Origin: Phallusia mammillata
Lineage: Eukaryota > Chordata > Ascidiacea > Phlebobranchia > Ascidiidae
Reading direction: 5' to 3'
Assembly (NCBI GenBank): GCA_003260075.1
Contig: QLIY01000017.1
Span: 124,001 to 188,000 of the forward strand
Length of the DNA: 64,000 nt
In this document: positions 40,345-50,502 of the stretch, piece by piece
How positions within the stretch are numbered: the first letter of the stretch is position 1
How the letters are laid out: the number at the start of each line of letters is the position of its first letter
The notes under the pieces: model-generated
Told to the model about the DNA's origin: nothing
Database searches by the model: none
Seen by the model: the letters and a program-made list of their open reading frames with translations, nothing else
Translations under genes and position numbers: made by a program

Positions 40345-41385
40345 AAACATTGGCGACTTACAAACTACAGATTGTATGAAACATGTCAACAAACAGAGGA
40401 GTTTTAGCTTTTTTACGTAAACAGAAAGAGAAGGATAAAAATCAGAGAGACATAGCACCCTGCAACCTTGCTTTGGGACCCCAAAGAGGTACCTGTAATG
40501 ATGCATAGAATGGGCTATTTGGGTTCGGACTTGAAATATTTAGCAGTTTTGCCCAATTAATTCAACCAAATCATTTTTCAAGCCGCTCGCTGCGCTTTTA
40601 TCATAAAAACATCAGTTTAACTGTCAGACAAACAGTATTGCTACCACATTAGAATAGGTGTGTTGCAATATGATCTTAGTTCTGTGTGTTTTTATGATTC
40701 ATTAAGTCGTCCGTGCCAACCTGGAAATGAATCACTTACTTTTGCTGGGAGTAAACTAAACAACAATGCTTTGAAAATTAAATTATTTGGTGTGATTTAG
40801 GTTTATGCGCAGTTTAAAGATTTGTGTCGTATCGTACATTGGCGAAAAAAACATTCTGTTTCAACAAATTTCTCGACCAAAAACAAATTTTCGTAAAAAT
40901 AGTTGATTCGCCCCAAAAGTTCTGCAAACCGAATTTTCGGTACATCACTAGTTTCAAGGATTCTCAAGTTTCAAAAAACTGTTTTAAGGGATGTTGCTAT
41001 GGCATTGGTGAAATACAAAAGATCCATTAAAAAGGTCAGTGACACTAAGCCTAAACCACATTTTGCCACTAGACCGTAAGTTGTTACACAAAAAACAACC
41101 TTTTCACATTTCTGACAGACTTGAACACATCTAAAACACACTTCTACAGTCACCATATTTTTATACCAATGCAACAAGAGAAGAAAAGCTTCATTCAACG
41201 AATACAAACTTCTACCAACTTGTCAAAAAACTCAAAAGGAGTCTAGTTGTTCATTGCACAAATTTTGAAACAGTTACTTCACATAATTTTGAGCTTCGCA
41301 GGTTTTTCATGACCCAATTGAAACGAAAAATAGAAAAAAACTTTGCAATAGTGCAAAAATGCAGTGAACCATATATAAAGTTGCT
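40345..41385. other. Gap between convergent ANKS1 and SSR2
   Basis: ANKS1 (+) and SSR2 (-) converge here. The stretch should contain the SSR2 3' UTR. I saw no other gene or repeat in it. Confidence 0.5.
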
Positions 41386-42632
41386 TCAGTTCTTTTTTGC
41401 CTTCAGACTGTATTTGCTCTTGCTCTTGTAGTACAACATGTAGGGTAAAACAATTGATGGAATGCACCAGACACCAAACAAGCCCCATTCAATCTGAAAA
41501 TTATTAGAACGCTTTTTTTAATAGATAATACACATTTAGTTTTTTACAATGATAAAACCTGCAATATAACCTATTAACTGGTAAATACCAAACTTACTGT
41601 AATAAATATAAAATATTATTTTACCAAATGTGATGCATGAATCCTTTTGAACTCTTTCAGTGATAAAATATCCAGTTCTCCAAGATCATTGCTCATACCA
41701 AACTGAAATATGCATAAAAATTCAAAACTGATTTTAAATGTGGTTTTAACATTTATTCTTACCCTGCAAATCTAACTAGTGGTTAGCATTTAAACAACTT
41801 AACCTGATAACTTGTTTTGAAATAAAACCATAGTTGGAGAAGAAAATTACCTATCAAATTATAGACATATCATAGTTGACGACAAGTAAAAAATGACAAA
41901 CCAAATTGACAAATAACTCACAGTGGTATCTGATCCTTCTGAAGCCACATACTGGACAACCGCTGAAGTGAAATTAAATGCACCAGATTTAAGTGGTCGT
42001 ACAATGACCACATGTGAAACATTTGTTCCCGCTAGAATTCTCTCCCATTTGACACTGGTCATTCCTGACACAAGTTCAAAGTCACTCTCATGGAATGAAG
42101 AATCAGCAAGATTAACATCAGTGGCAGCACTAGAAAAAGAAAACTTAAGTACTTTTTGCACAGCGCTAGGAACCATTGCAGATTGTTTACACTGCATTTG
42201 GCACTAGAATAAGGGATCCTAGTGAAGATGTATATAAAAGCAGACAGAAATCTTTGTTAGAAGTATGCCAGTAACATCTTAGAACAAACATAGAAACTGT
42301 TTTAATGAAAGTTTGATCCACAATTATATGGAACCACTATCGTAACTTGTGCCAATCACAGAAGAGAATCAAGATCAGGGGTGGAAAACTGTTTTTGTTC
42401 ATAAAGGCCACTCAATGTTTTATCGACACTTGTGTAGGCCGCATAGACTATCTTCCAGGCCGAGGACAGTGGTGTTCAAACTTTTTGAGGTATGGAATGG
42501 TTGTTGTGTAATAGTCTCTGGCAGAGTTGTGGTACTTATGGTCCGAGCTGATAAAGGTAAATAAACTTCCCACTACATTTCCGCCTTCACTTACAACATT
42601 CAGGATTTATTTCACTTGAAGATGAAAATCAA

Positions 42633-42717
<85 letters not shown>

Positions 42718-45700
42718 ATAAGTCACCGAATTTAATTTATTTCATTTTAAAATTAATCACAGAGAATCAAACTAATATTATGCTAGTTTTAGAACTTTTG
42801 CTCTTGTTTTGTAGTACAGCTTGCTACCTCCTGTTACAGTTAAATCGTGGTAGTAGAAAAACGCAAAATGGCTTTATCGCGTAACAATGGGTTTGAACAA
42901 CGTGTATTATGACTCAACACTATTACTTTGTATTATTTAAGGTGACACCAGAACAAGTGAATAGTTATTTATGCAGTTGTAGTGTGCAGATATTTTTCGC
43001 TGTTTACAGTTAGCTTTGTAGCAGAGTAACAGTAATTTGTAGTCTGTAAGTAAAGCTTAGCATTATACTAGCATGGCAGCAAAAAATACCAGAAAAAGAT
43101 CATATGACGAGGCCTTTTTAAACCTTGGTTATACTGAATTTCATGGCAAACCAAAGTGTGTAATCTGCCATAAAGTTCTGGNAGCCTCCCACTTGTAATG
43201 TGAGTTTTGCAGTGCTTTTGCGATCTGCAGTTGTGAGTTGGTAAGTCGCTTTTTGTAGTATTACTCTCGCCATTTCGACCGACAGGCCAATCTGTGATAG
43301 ATTATTATATTTTCGCGCTGCCGTCGAGGTAAGGTAAGGATTTTTAGGCAATCAATCTCGTTTGAGTTGCAATTGCTTGGGGGGGGGGCTCAGACTTTAC
43401 AGATTTGTGCTAAGCTTTTTTACGGTTTGACGCGTAGCTATGCTGGCGACTTGATTTCACATGTGAAATGTGGCTATATAGCCTCCCACTTGTAATGTGA
43501 GTTTTGCAGTGCTTTTGCGATCTGCAGTTGTGAGTTGGTAAGTCGCTTTTTGTAGTATTACTCTCGCCATTTCGACCGACAGGCCAATCTGTGATAGATT
43601 ATTATATTTTCGCGCTGCCGTCGAGGTAAGGTAAGGATTTTTAGGCAATCAATCTCGTTTGAGTTGCAATTGCTTTTTAGGCGGTATTTGGCCTAGCGAC
43701 TGAGCAGCAATGCTGCTTTGAGCTGTGCTCATTGAAGTATAAAGTTCAATATGAACCAGTGGCTTGGCGTTCGATGAACGCGTGCGCGCGGCGGCGCTAT
43801 AGTGTCAAGGCCATTTGCATTTGCTTTAACATCTTTCCGCTTTATTACTGTAGCATTCTCCTGCATTTTTCCTTGGCACGCTTAATTGATTAAATACAAT
43901 TTCATATTTATCGTTTTGGTTTCACGTATAGTCATGTCAAATCTAAAATTATTTTTATACAGGGTCAACCTACTAGATACTTAGAACGAATGTTATGATC
44001 GTTTTGTGTGTTGTTTCAATACCAATATAGTTGTTATACAACTGAGGGCCATTTCCGTTTAGGCTAACTTAGGGTACAAGGGCTGTGTCTGTACTTCGTC
44101 AGCTAAATTATTACCGTCCGGTTGTTCATTTTGTCGAGCGTTCTTTAGCTCCATCAATTTGTCCAACGCAAGTCTGCCGTAGACCTTGACAACCCATCCG
44201 GTGAGCAAAACCGCCCATATTCCTGCTAAAATGTATATAACTACGAAGATAAAACATAAAAATGGCGAGGTTATTGAGCTGATCAAATGTAGAAGTGCGT
44301 TCTTCGAAGCTGCTTCCAGAGTTGAGGACAAATATGAAACGTCCGCTTCTGTTATAGGATCGATGTTGCTGTCAATGAACTGGTAAAGTTTATCGTTTGT
44401 CAAGCGGGACTGGCTGAGAAGCGCCAACATTGAATTTAAATCTTCGAAACCACTACTCGGTCGTGGCAAATTATCTTCGTACCGTTGAAAATCTAATTCT
44501 TCCTTATGATATTTAACAGGTGCTAAAGTAGGTGTTACAAAGTCAACTTTAGAGTCAACGTGAACTAGAGTATAATTGTCATAGACGTAATATGTATCTT
44601 TAATTCTAAAAGACATTACTCTACCCGGAGCATAATTTTCTACAAATTTAACAGTTGGATAAACAAAACCATCCCTGTATAACTGTCCTACGGACATGTT
44701 ACCTTTAGAGTCAACATATTTAATTAAGGGTCGTGTTGCAAATAGGTTTTTATGTCTTAAATCTTCTACTATAATTCCATTAATAACTTCACAAGAGAGT
44801 TCTGTCATTAGATCTCCTACAGTTATACCGGNACGCTGTTTACAGTTAGCTTTGTAGCAGAGTAACAGTAATTTGTAGCCTGTAAGTAAAGCTTAGCATT
44901 ATACTAGCATGGCAGCAAAAAATACCAGAAAAGGATCATATGACAGGCCTTTTTAAACCTTGGTTTTACTGAATTTCATGGCAAACCAAAGTGTGTAATC
45001 TGCCATAAAGTTCTGGCAGAAGAATCGATGAAGAAAACTAAACTTACACGTCATTTAGAAAAAAACCATCCAGACTGCGTGAACAAACCAACCGAGTTTT
45101 TTGAACGTAAATTGCAATCCCTTGCATCACAAGCAGGCGTGATGAAAGCATTTACTGCAGTAAACAAAGCTGCTGTTTATTGTTCGTATGTCGCCTCTTA
45201 TCACATTGCAAAGCAAAAGAAAGCCCATACAATTGGAGAAAAATTGCTAATGCCGGCAATGAAGGAAGTTGTGAAAGTTATTATTGGAGAAAAGGAGAGC
45301 AAAAAGTTAGATTCAATGTCACTATCAGCTGCAACAGTAAAACGTAGGATTGAAGACATGTCCAATGACGTTCTGGACCAAATTGTAACTCAAGTAAATG
45401 GTTCTTCATGGTATGCAGTTCAATTAGACGAGTCTACTGATGTTGCCGGTCTGCCTCAGCTTTCTGTATTTATTCGATATATCAACGGTGGAGAAGTATT
45501 AGAAGAGCTTTTGTTTTGCAAATCACTGCAGTTGCATACTAGAGGTGAAGATATATTCAAAAGTCTTGACGATTTCTTTCACGATCGTTGTATACCCTGG
45601 GAAAAATGTGCTGGAATATGTACCGATGGTGCGGCAGCATGTACTGGCATCAATTCGGGGGTTGTAAAAAGGGTACAGGACAAAGCACCATTCGCAAAAT

Positions 45701-47769
45701 GGACGCACTGTTTTTTGCACAGACAGGCACTTGCCGCCAAAAATTTATCAGAGGAACTGCATGATACTTTGAATTCCGTGACAAAATGTGTCAATTACAT
45801 TAAAGCGAGGCCACTCAACCAGCGTTTATTTACTTGTTTGTGTGATGAAATGGGTGCTGATCACACGGGTTTACTATTGCACACAGAAGTGCGTTGGTTG
45901 TCACGTGGTCGAGTACTCAAGCGAGTTTATGAACTGCGAAAAGAAATTGTTATTTTTCTCCAAAAACAGGAGCATTTGGCTTTGGCTGAAAAGTTTGGTC
46001 AGGAAAAGTTCATTGCAAACGTGGCTTACTTAGCCGACATATTTGATTCGCTGAACTGTTTAAATCAATCCATGCAAGGTTCTGGCTTTACAATTATTGA
46101 TTATACTGCAAAAATTACCGCCTTCTACAAAAAGTTGATCCTGTGGCAAAGTTATGTGAAGCGAAATGAGTTTGACATGTTTCCAGAACTACAGCAATAC
46201 ATTGTCGACAGAGATGTGGCTATCCAAGATACCATACTTGGACACCTTCAGCAGCTTTGCAAAAAGTTTGAGCACTACTACGGCAACATTCTGACGCCGT
46301 CCAAAGAACATGACTGGGTAATAAATCCTTTCTCTATCGTAGATTTACCTAAACTGCCTCTCCGTGTTGCGGAAGAATTTACAGAAATGACAGCAGATGC
46401 AGCAAACCGCATTTCTTTTGACGTCTTTAAAGCAAAATACCCAAAGGTCTCCGCAAATATTTACTTTTGGGTGTCGATGCACTCAACGTACCCGACTATG
46501 TCAAATTTTGTTGTTCAACTTCTAATCCCGTTTTCAACCACGTGGCTGTGTGAAGCAGGATTTAGTGCAATGAGTGTACTAAAAACGAAACATCGTAATC
46601 GATTGGAAGTGGAGCATGACATGCGGTTAAGCTTGTGCAAAGTCAAGCCGCGGCTTCAAAAACTTGTGGACAGTATACAGGCGCAACCATCTCACTAACA
46701 GTGCAAACTAAATGTTGAACAATTTGACAAGTTTGTGTTCCTAAAATTGGGTTTATGTCTTAAATGAAACTCCTTGAAAACGTTTTTCGGAATACTTTTG
46801 TATCGTCATATTTGTTTGTAAATATGTATAGTTTGTGTACTTGTTCTTTCATTTTAGCTTTACTTAAAACGTGCCGAAAAAAATGGGGTCGCATGTAAAT
46901 TCTGAATTAATTTTCCCCTAAATTGGGGTCGCCTATAAAAAAGGTTGAAGACCACTGATCTAAGGGCAGCTTGTAACATCACATACAAGTCTTACACATT
47001 AGATTATGTAAAAAACAATTGTTTTCTTTGTTGCACACATAAGATTGTAAAGCCACAAGCTCTTGGTAGTCCCACAGAAATCCCTTTGTGAACCACTATA
47101 GGTCCATTGGGTCTAGTGTAAACACAACTGCCCCAAGAACTTATCAAATAGTAACGGAAGAAAATAAAAAATCCCCCCAAAATACATTTTCATTTATTTT
47201 TCTTCGACTGGTCCAGCATGGAATATCAAGATCCTAAAAATGTATTTTAGCTTTGAAGGCCACATGTAGTGCCTTAAAAGGCTGCACGTTGCCTTTAGGC
47301 CACAGGTTTCCAACCCCAGATCAACATAACTGACCAATTACAACAACTAATGGATTAAGTTTAAAGTTACAAACTTTCAAAATTGCAAAACAAGTATAAC
47401 GATGTTATGTAAGACATGTAATCAACAAATACATGTCTTGCAAAAAAGTACCATGGCTTATATTGACTATTCTGAAAAAGGTATTGGCCCTCTCTTCAGC
47501 TGATACATTTTGATTATTGATAACTATTTAATGAGTTGATTATCAAAGCAAAGAAAATTGTTAAGTCAGTTTTTATCATAATGAAGCATCAGCATCAAAA
47601 CTCACCCATCTCCAATGTTATAAAGAGTGTATTGAACCATCAAATCATTTCCCTCCGTAATAATTGAATTTAAAACATTCTTAATCAAAATAAGTTTCGC
47701 ATCGCCATCTTCAGCATGTACCAGTCCGGCACAAGCAATCAGGAAAATTGTAATTAATTTTAGTGACAT
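41386..47769 (-). CDS. SSR2: Translocon-associated protein subunit beta (TRAP-beta, SSR2)
   Basis: Single-pass ER membrane protein of the TRAP complex, which sits beside the Sec61 channel and assists translocation of secretory proteins. Exons on the minus strand: 47769-47606, 42129-41922, 41702-41625, 41493-41386, giving 185 residues (the human protein has 183). Residues 1-19 are a signal peptide. The luminal part has the family block FELVSGMTSVKWERI and two N-glycosylation sequons (NVSH at 91, NFTS at 107). A hydrophobic segment at about 153-172 is followed by a Lys-rich cytosolic tail ending KAKKN. All splice sites are GT/AG and phases agree. The first intron is unusually long (5.5 kb) because it holds nested transposons; the other two are about 0.13-0.22 kb. 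Confidence 0.95.
42634..42716. repeat. 83-base C run at the hAT left end
   Basis: An uninterrupted C homopolymer replaces the expected left terminal repeat of the hAT element. Its length and position at a repeat boundary suggest an assembly artefact. Confidence 0.85.
43073..43181 (+). pseudogene. 5' part of hAT transposase with BED-type zinc-finger start (first copy)
   Basis: ATG at 43073 opens a frame reading MAAKNTRKRSYDEAFLNLGY and then KPKCVICHKVL, the start of a BED-type finger (Cys-x2-Cys). It runs into the N at 43182. The second copy (ATG at 44909) has one base fewer in the run after TATGAC and stops in frame soon afterwards. The two copies are probably the same locus on overlapping contigs, from different alleles or element copies. 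Confidence 0.7.
43183..44831. other. Contig of doubtful placement inside the hAT element
   Basis: Bounded by N at 43182 and 44832. The hAT sequence on its two sides overlaps by about 180 bp, so the flanking contigs could join directly with no room for this piece. It contains its own overlap duplication (43183-43378 repeated at about 43481-43675, with a G run at 43379-43388) and a minus-strand virus-like glycoprotein ORF. It may be misplaced, or may be an insertion present on one haplotype. Confidence 0.6.
44059..44808 (-). CDS. C-terminal part of a virus-like membrane glycoprotein
   Basis: An uninterrupted minus-strand frame of 249 codons from the first ATG. It stays open upstream to the N at 44832, so the N-terminal part is missing. 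Residues 1-175 look like an ectodomain with a helical stretch before the membrane (about 125-175). Residues about 178-209 are one long hydrophobic span, followed by a short charged tail ending YPKLA; YPxL resembles a late-budding or endocytic motif. This layout matches the C-terminal end of envelope glycoproteins carried by some LTR elements (BEL/Pao or gypsy) and of related viruses. The exact family is not recognised, and a cellular membrane protein is not excluded. No splice sites are needed. Confidence 0.4.
   Translation of the reverse strand: MTELSCEVINGIIVEDLRHKNLFATRPLIKYVDSKGNMSVGQLYRDGFVYPTVKFVENYAPGRVMSFRIKDTYYVYDNYTLVHVDSKVDFVTPTLAPVKYHKEELDFQRYEDNLPRPSSGFEDLNSMLALLSQSRLTNDKLYQFIDSNIDPITEADVSYLSSTLEAASKNALLHLISSITSPFLCFIFVVIYILAGIWAVLLTGWVVKVYGRLALDKLMELKNARQNEQPDGNNLADEVQTQPLYPKLA
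45028..46698 (+). CDS. hAT-family transposase (ZBED/SCAND3-like)
   Basis: A continuous frame of 556 codons from an internal ATG. The true start probably lies upstream in the BED-finger segment, which is frameshifted in this copy near 44946. The His part of the finger is at the start (RHLEKNHPDC). The RNase H-like catalytic fold shows Asp134 in VQLDESTDVAG, Asp200 in ICTDGAAACTG, and Glu509 in WLCEAGFSAMSVLKTKHRNR, the C-terminal hAT signature; the insertion domain lies between the last two. All key residues are present and no stop interrupts the body, so the element may have been active recently. It sits in the sense orientation opposite to SSR2. Host-domesticated relatives (ZBED5, SCAND3) exist in vertebrates, but the terminal repeat and nested position argue for a transposon. 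Confidence 0.92.
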   Translation: MKKTKLTRHLEKNHPDCVNKPTEFFERKLQSLASQAGVMKAFTAVNKAAVYCSYVASYHIAKQKKAHTIGEKLLMPAMKEVVKVIIGEKESKKLDSMSLSAATVKRRIEDMSNDVLDQIVTQVNGSSWYAVQLDESTDVAGLPQLSVFIRYINGGEVLEELLFCKSLQLHTRGEDIFKSLDDFFHDRCIPWEKCAGICTDGAAACTGINSGVVKRVQDKAPFAKWTHCFLHRQALAAKNLSEELHDTLNSVTKCVNYIKARPLNQRLFTCLCDEMGADHTGLLLHTEVRWLSRGRVLKRVYELRKEIVIFLQKQEHLALAEKFGQEKFIANVAYLADIFDSLNCLNQSMQGSGFTIIDYTAKITAFYKKLILWQSYVKRNEFDMFPELQQYIVDRDVAIQDTILGHLQQLCKKFEHYYGNILTPSKEHDWVINPFSIVDLPKLPLRVAEEFTEMTADAANRISFDVFKAKYPKVSANIYFWVSMHSTYPTMSNFVVQLLIPFSTTWLCEAGFSAMSVLKTKHRNRLEVEHDMRLSLCKVKPRLQKLVDSIQAQPSH

Positions 47770-48779
47770 CTGTATCGTTTTAATTTCTACACAGACAAGA
47801 GTTAACAAATATACCGGCACTACAGTTTAAAGTTCCAACACATCACTTCAAAGTCTGCGATGTTAAAATTACTCAATGAGCGAAATGAATTGTCCCGAAA
47901 AGTATAGTTTTAAAATACTAGTAATAACGTGTTATTGGTATTACTTATTGGCGCTATTATTATGCACCAACTATTTTTTAATCTAATCATTTCAACTACT
48001 TTAAATACATGTCCTTAAAACTTGCATAAAACTGCAAAATTGTTATTATTTATTTTACAAAATTGACATGTTTAATCTGCTCATTGGATATATTGCCGAT
48101 GCCACATCACCGATCACGTTGGTGACGTCGCATTGCGCTTTTTAAGAAAGTCCTATGTTGCAGAATCAAATCAGTTTCTTTCGCATTTGTGCCTTTACGT
48201 TTGCAAAAATGGGCTAATTTGTCAGTAGGAAATCCACATGAAATCCCTTTCGTTTCGCATATCGCAAATTACTAAAAAACAATGCCAGCATGTGAAGAGC
48301 TGGAGCGGGGTTCTTAAAATTACGTTACATGTCTTGACGTATACATATCATACAAAATTAAATCTACTTAAAAACCTTTAGGCCTACTTTGGTTAACACA
48401 GTCTGATCCCAACATCTCTAACCCCAATATAAGCATTGAGATATCGTCTGCAAACTAGTTCTCCGCGTATTCGGTAGTTGCCCCTTTGGTCCCGGAGCTT
48501 AAAATTTCTAAAATAAGTTGTCTGTTGAAAAATCTAGTTGAGTTTGCGCTAAATCAAATGTAGTTCACAATACAATACAGGTTGCATAAGCTTGACGCAC
48601 AATCACGAGAAATATGATCGATTTGAACACGGTAGTGTTCCGAAATATCTTATTTGCAATGTCAAAACGGAAACCATGTTTGAGTCTTGTCAATCCGTTG
48701 ATTATTGCTAAGCATTCATCTCTTGGTTTTACTGTAAAAAAATTATAGTCAGAACCTTATTTGGTCGGAATAACCAGAC

Positions 48780-49345
48780 CAAGGGCGGGAAACCTGCGGC
48801 CTAAAGCGGCCTTTAAGGGCACTAAGTGCGGCCTTCGATGCCAGAATACCTTTTAGGGTGTCGATAATACACACTGCACCAGGCACTAAAAACTAGACAG
48901 AAACGTATTTGTTTACCTTTATTCCACATTACTATTTGATTGGTTCTAGGGCAGCTGTTTTCAAACTAGAGCCAAGTGGTTGCGTACTGGTACACAAAGC
49001 GGTTTCTGTAGGACTGCCAAGAGACCCAGGTTCTACAATCTTACTTGTGTTGCAAAAGAACAATTGTTTGCGCATAATCGAATGTCTTAAACTCGTCTGT
49101 GATGTCACAAGCTACTCTTAGATTAATATTGGTAAACAAGCGAGTTTCTACATTAACACACTTCCGATTTTGTAGTGAGGAATTTTATTAAGCTTTGACC
49201 GTAAGTTCAATAGCACATCGGCCAGCCTGTAAGTCAAAAAGTTTGAACATCACTGTCCTTGGCGTGGCAAATAGTCTGTGCGGCCTAAACGAGTGTCGAT
49301 AAACCATTTGGCGGCCTTCACAAACAAAAAGGTTCCCCACCCCTG
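48780..49345. mobile_element. Second copy of the family A + B MITE pair (reverse orientation)
   Basis: Reversed relative to 42376-47317. It starts CAAGGGCGGGAAACCTGCGG and ends GGTTCCCCACCCCTG. It aligns with that copy along both family A arms and the nested family B, but lacks the autonomous hAT and so shows the empty insertion site. No clear target duplication was found for this copy. Confidence 0.7.
48952..49255. mobile_element. Family B MITE nested in family A (second copy)
   Basis: The terminal inverted repeats are CAGCTGTTTTCAAACTAGAG at 48952 and AAAAAGTTTGAACATCACTG ending at 49255. Flanking octamers TTCTAGGG and TCCTTGGC match at 5 of 8. About 304 bp long with no coding capacity. 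Confidence 0.65.
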
Positions 49346-50079
49346 CTCTGAATAGTGGGGTTATTTTATTGTTTGTTTATATATCGCCGGTGACTTTAAT
49401 GGAGTTCAACCAATATGGGTTAACTAGGTTTAAACAAAGTGGTTGTAGACACGAACAAACTGCTTAACCACAGCAGACGTTTTTTATGTTGTTCACAGAA
49501 GAGCACAAAACCACAAATACCAAAGTTTCAAGCAAAACAGAAACAACCATGGTTGCATATTTTTGTTATGGTTGTATATTGTATTTGTACATAAAAGTCA
49601 CAATTTTGCAGAAATATTATATACCGGAGGCGTGAAAGATGGAAAGGGAAAAGATCTCGTTGGAAATGGATGGGAAAACTTTGGTTTGGTGGGGCAATGA
49701 AAACGTTGTTCCAGGGAACGTTGGAATTGGATTTAGGTACACTGCAAATAAAGAGAAAATCATGGATATTTTTATCGTAAATTGTTATAAAACGACGTCT
49801 ATACATAAACAATTAACCAACATGGCATACCAAAGGTGCCTGTGATTGGACTTTCGGCGGGCTGACGACCAAGTTTGTTTAGGTCAGTTGTAAGAGCATC
49901 AGGCCCAAAAAGATTCCCGTCGTGGTTTTATCATGATTTATTAAGCCTATGTCTTGCCATGTGGGAATGCTTGGTAGATTGGCTTAAATTGTTATTGTGC
50001 CACTCAGCTTTTTAAATTAAAGGTACTTTTCAGCAAGCTCTTGTACATTTTTCCTGGTGTGCTCGCAATATATCTTTCA

Positions 50080-50125
50080 TTGCTCTGATTAAGCCCTACC
50101 GTTCTGGTGGGCGAAACGTCAGCAA
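50080..50125 (+). ncRNA. Hammerhead-ribozyme-like motif (Penelope-element type)
   Basis: Elements in order: stem I strand TTGCT (50080-50084); core CTGATTA (50085-50091; consensus CTGATGA, one change); stem II (GCCC-T-ACC from 50093, closing with GGT-GGGC); core GAAA (50113-50116); C-GTC with the palindrome ACGT standing for a minimal stem III; then AGCAA (50121-50125), which pairs perfectly with TTGCT. This is the layout of the short hammerheads carried by Penelope-like retroelements. The core change may abolish activity. No Penelope reverse transcriptase is visible nearby, so this would be a fragment. Confidence 0.5.
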
Positions 50126-50436
50126 AAATACAAAGTTCTTGAAAAAACAACTAGTGTTTTGTTTAGCATTACACCAGTTGAACGACAAATTTATTAAATT
50201 AAAGCTACGTTAACCTGTTTGAAGTACATGTTTGCAAACTGTCACTTCATAGCTAATGATATTTTAGCATTAATGGAAGTATGTTAAATGTATTAAATGT
50301 ACACTATTGTATTCTAAGCTGCAACTTAACTAAAGAAGGTTAACTGTAGTTTTAAAGGTACCCACCCTAAAATCGCATCAAACAGTTTAGCAAGTATAGA
50401 TTATAATCTGCACAACAGGTTCCATTTTTTTTGCAG

Positions 50437-50502
50437 GATGACTCACAGCCACAAGGTGGCGATCCTTTTACAATAGGCCATGCGGAGCATGCAAACCTGC
50501 AG
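50437..50502. other. Exon-like segment of uncertain strand
   Basis: On the plus strand, 50437-50502 is a 22-codon open block (DDSQPQGGDPFTIGHAEHAN...) between TTTTTTTTGCAG and GTACC, which looks like a spliced exon. On the minus strand the same place offers an acceptor (CCTGCAG) followed by a short phase-1 frame ending TAA at 50468, which could be the last exon of the EGF/CCP gene. At most one reading is likely to be right. Confidence 0.3.

Larger units (their letters stand above)
42634..46957 (+). mobile_element. Autonomous hAT transposon (ZBED/SCAND3-like transposase)
   Basis: The right end is an inverted terminal repeat AAGGTTGAAGACCACTG ending at 46957, the typical hAT terminus. The left end is hidden by an 83-base C run (42634-42716). 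Comparison with the uninterrupted family B copy at 48952-49255 puts the insertion at ATCTAAGG (46958-46965). The element carries an intact transposase body. Two N bases and a 1.65 kb foreign contig interrupt it. The sequence before the first N (from about 42998 to 43181) is repeated after the second N (44833-45017). Confidence 0.8.
42467..47130. mobile_element. Family B hAT-like MITE nested in family A
   Basis: Starts CAGTGGTGTTCAAACTTTTT at 42467 and ends with a degenerate inverted copy at 47121-47130 (AACACAACTG). Flanking octamers match at 5 of 8. A second copy occupies the equivalent place inside the other family A copy (48952-49255), so B entered A before the pair was copied. Here B is split by the autonomous hAT element. 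Confidence 0.6.
42376..47317. mobile_element. Outer hAT-like MITE (family A), interrupted by nested insertions
   Basis: The ends are CAGGGGTGGAAAACTG at 42376 and its inverted partner CAGGTTTCCAACCCC ending at 47317. The flanking octamers AATCAAGA and GATCAACA match at 6 of 8 positions, as a decayed 8-bp target duplication. The same outer sequence (arms with AAGGCC and TATCGACAC motifs) recurs in reverse orientation at 48780-49345. The element lies in SSR2 intron 1 and was later entered by family B and an autonomous hAT. Confidence 0.7.
47770..50467. other. Intergenic region between SSR2 and the EGF/CCP gene
   Basis: Contains the second family A/B MITE pair (48780-49345), a hammerhead-like motif (50080-50125) and a possible stray exon just beyond it (50437-50502). 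SSR2 starts at its left edge and the EGF/CCP gene ends at its right edge. No other gene was recognised. Confidence 0.5.

Noticed and set aside
43118..43648. Two minus-strand frames starting MPKNPYLTSTAARK
   Set aside because: They are the two copies of one overlap duplication around a G run, with no known protein features.
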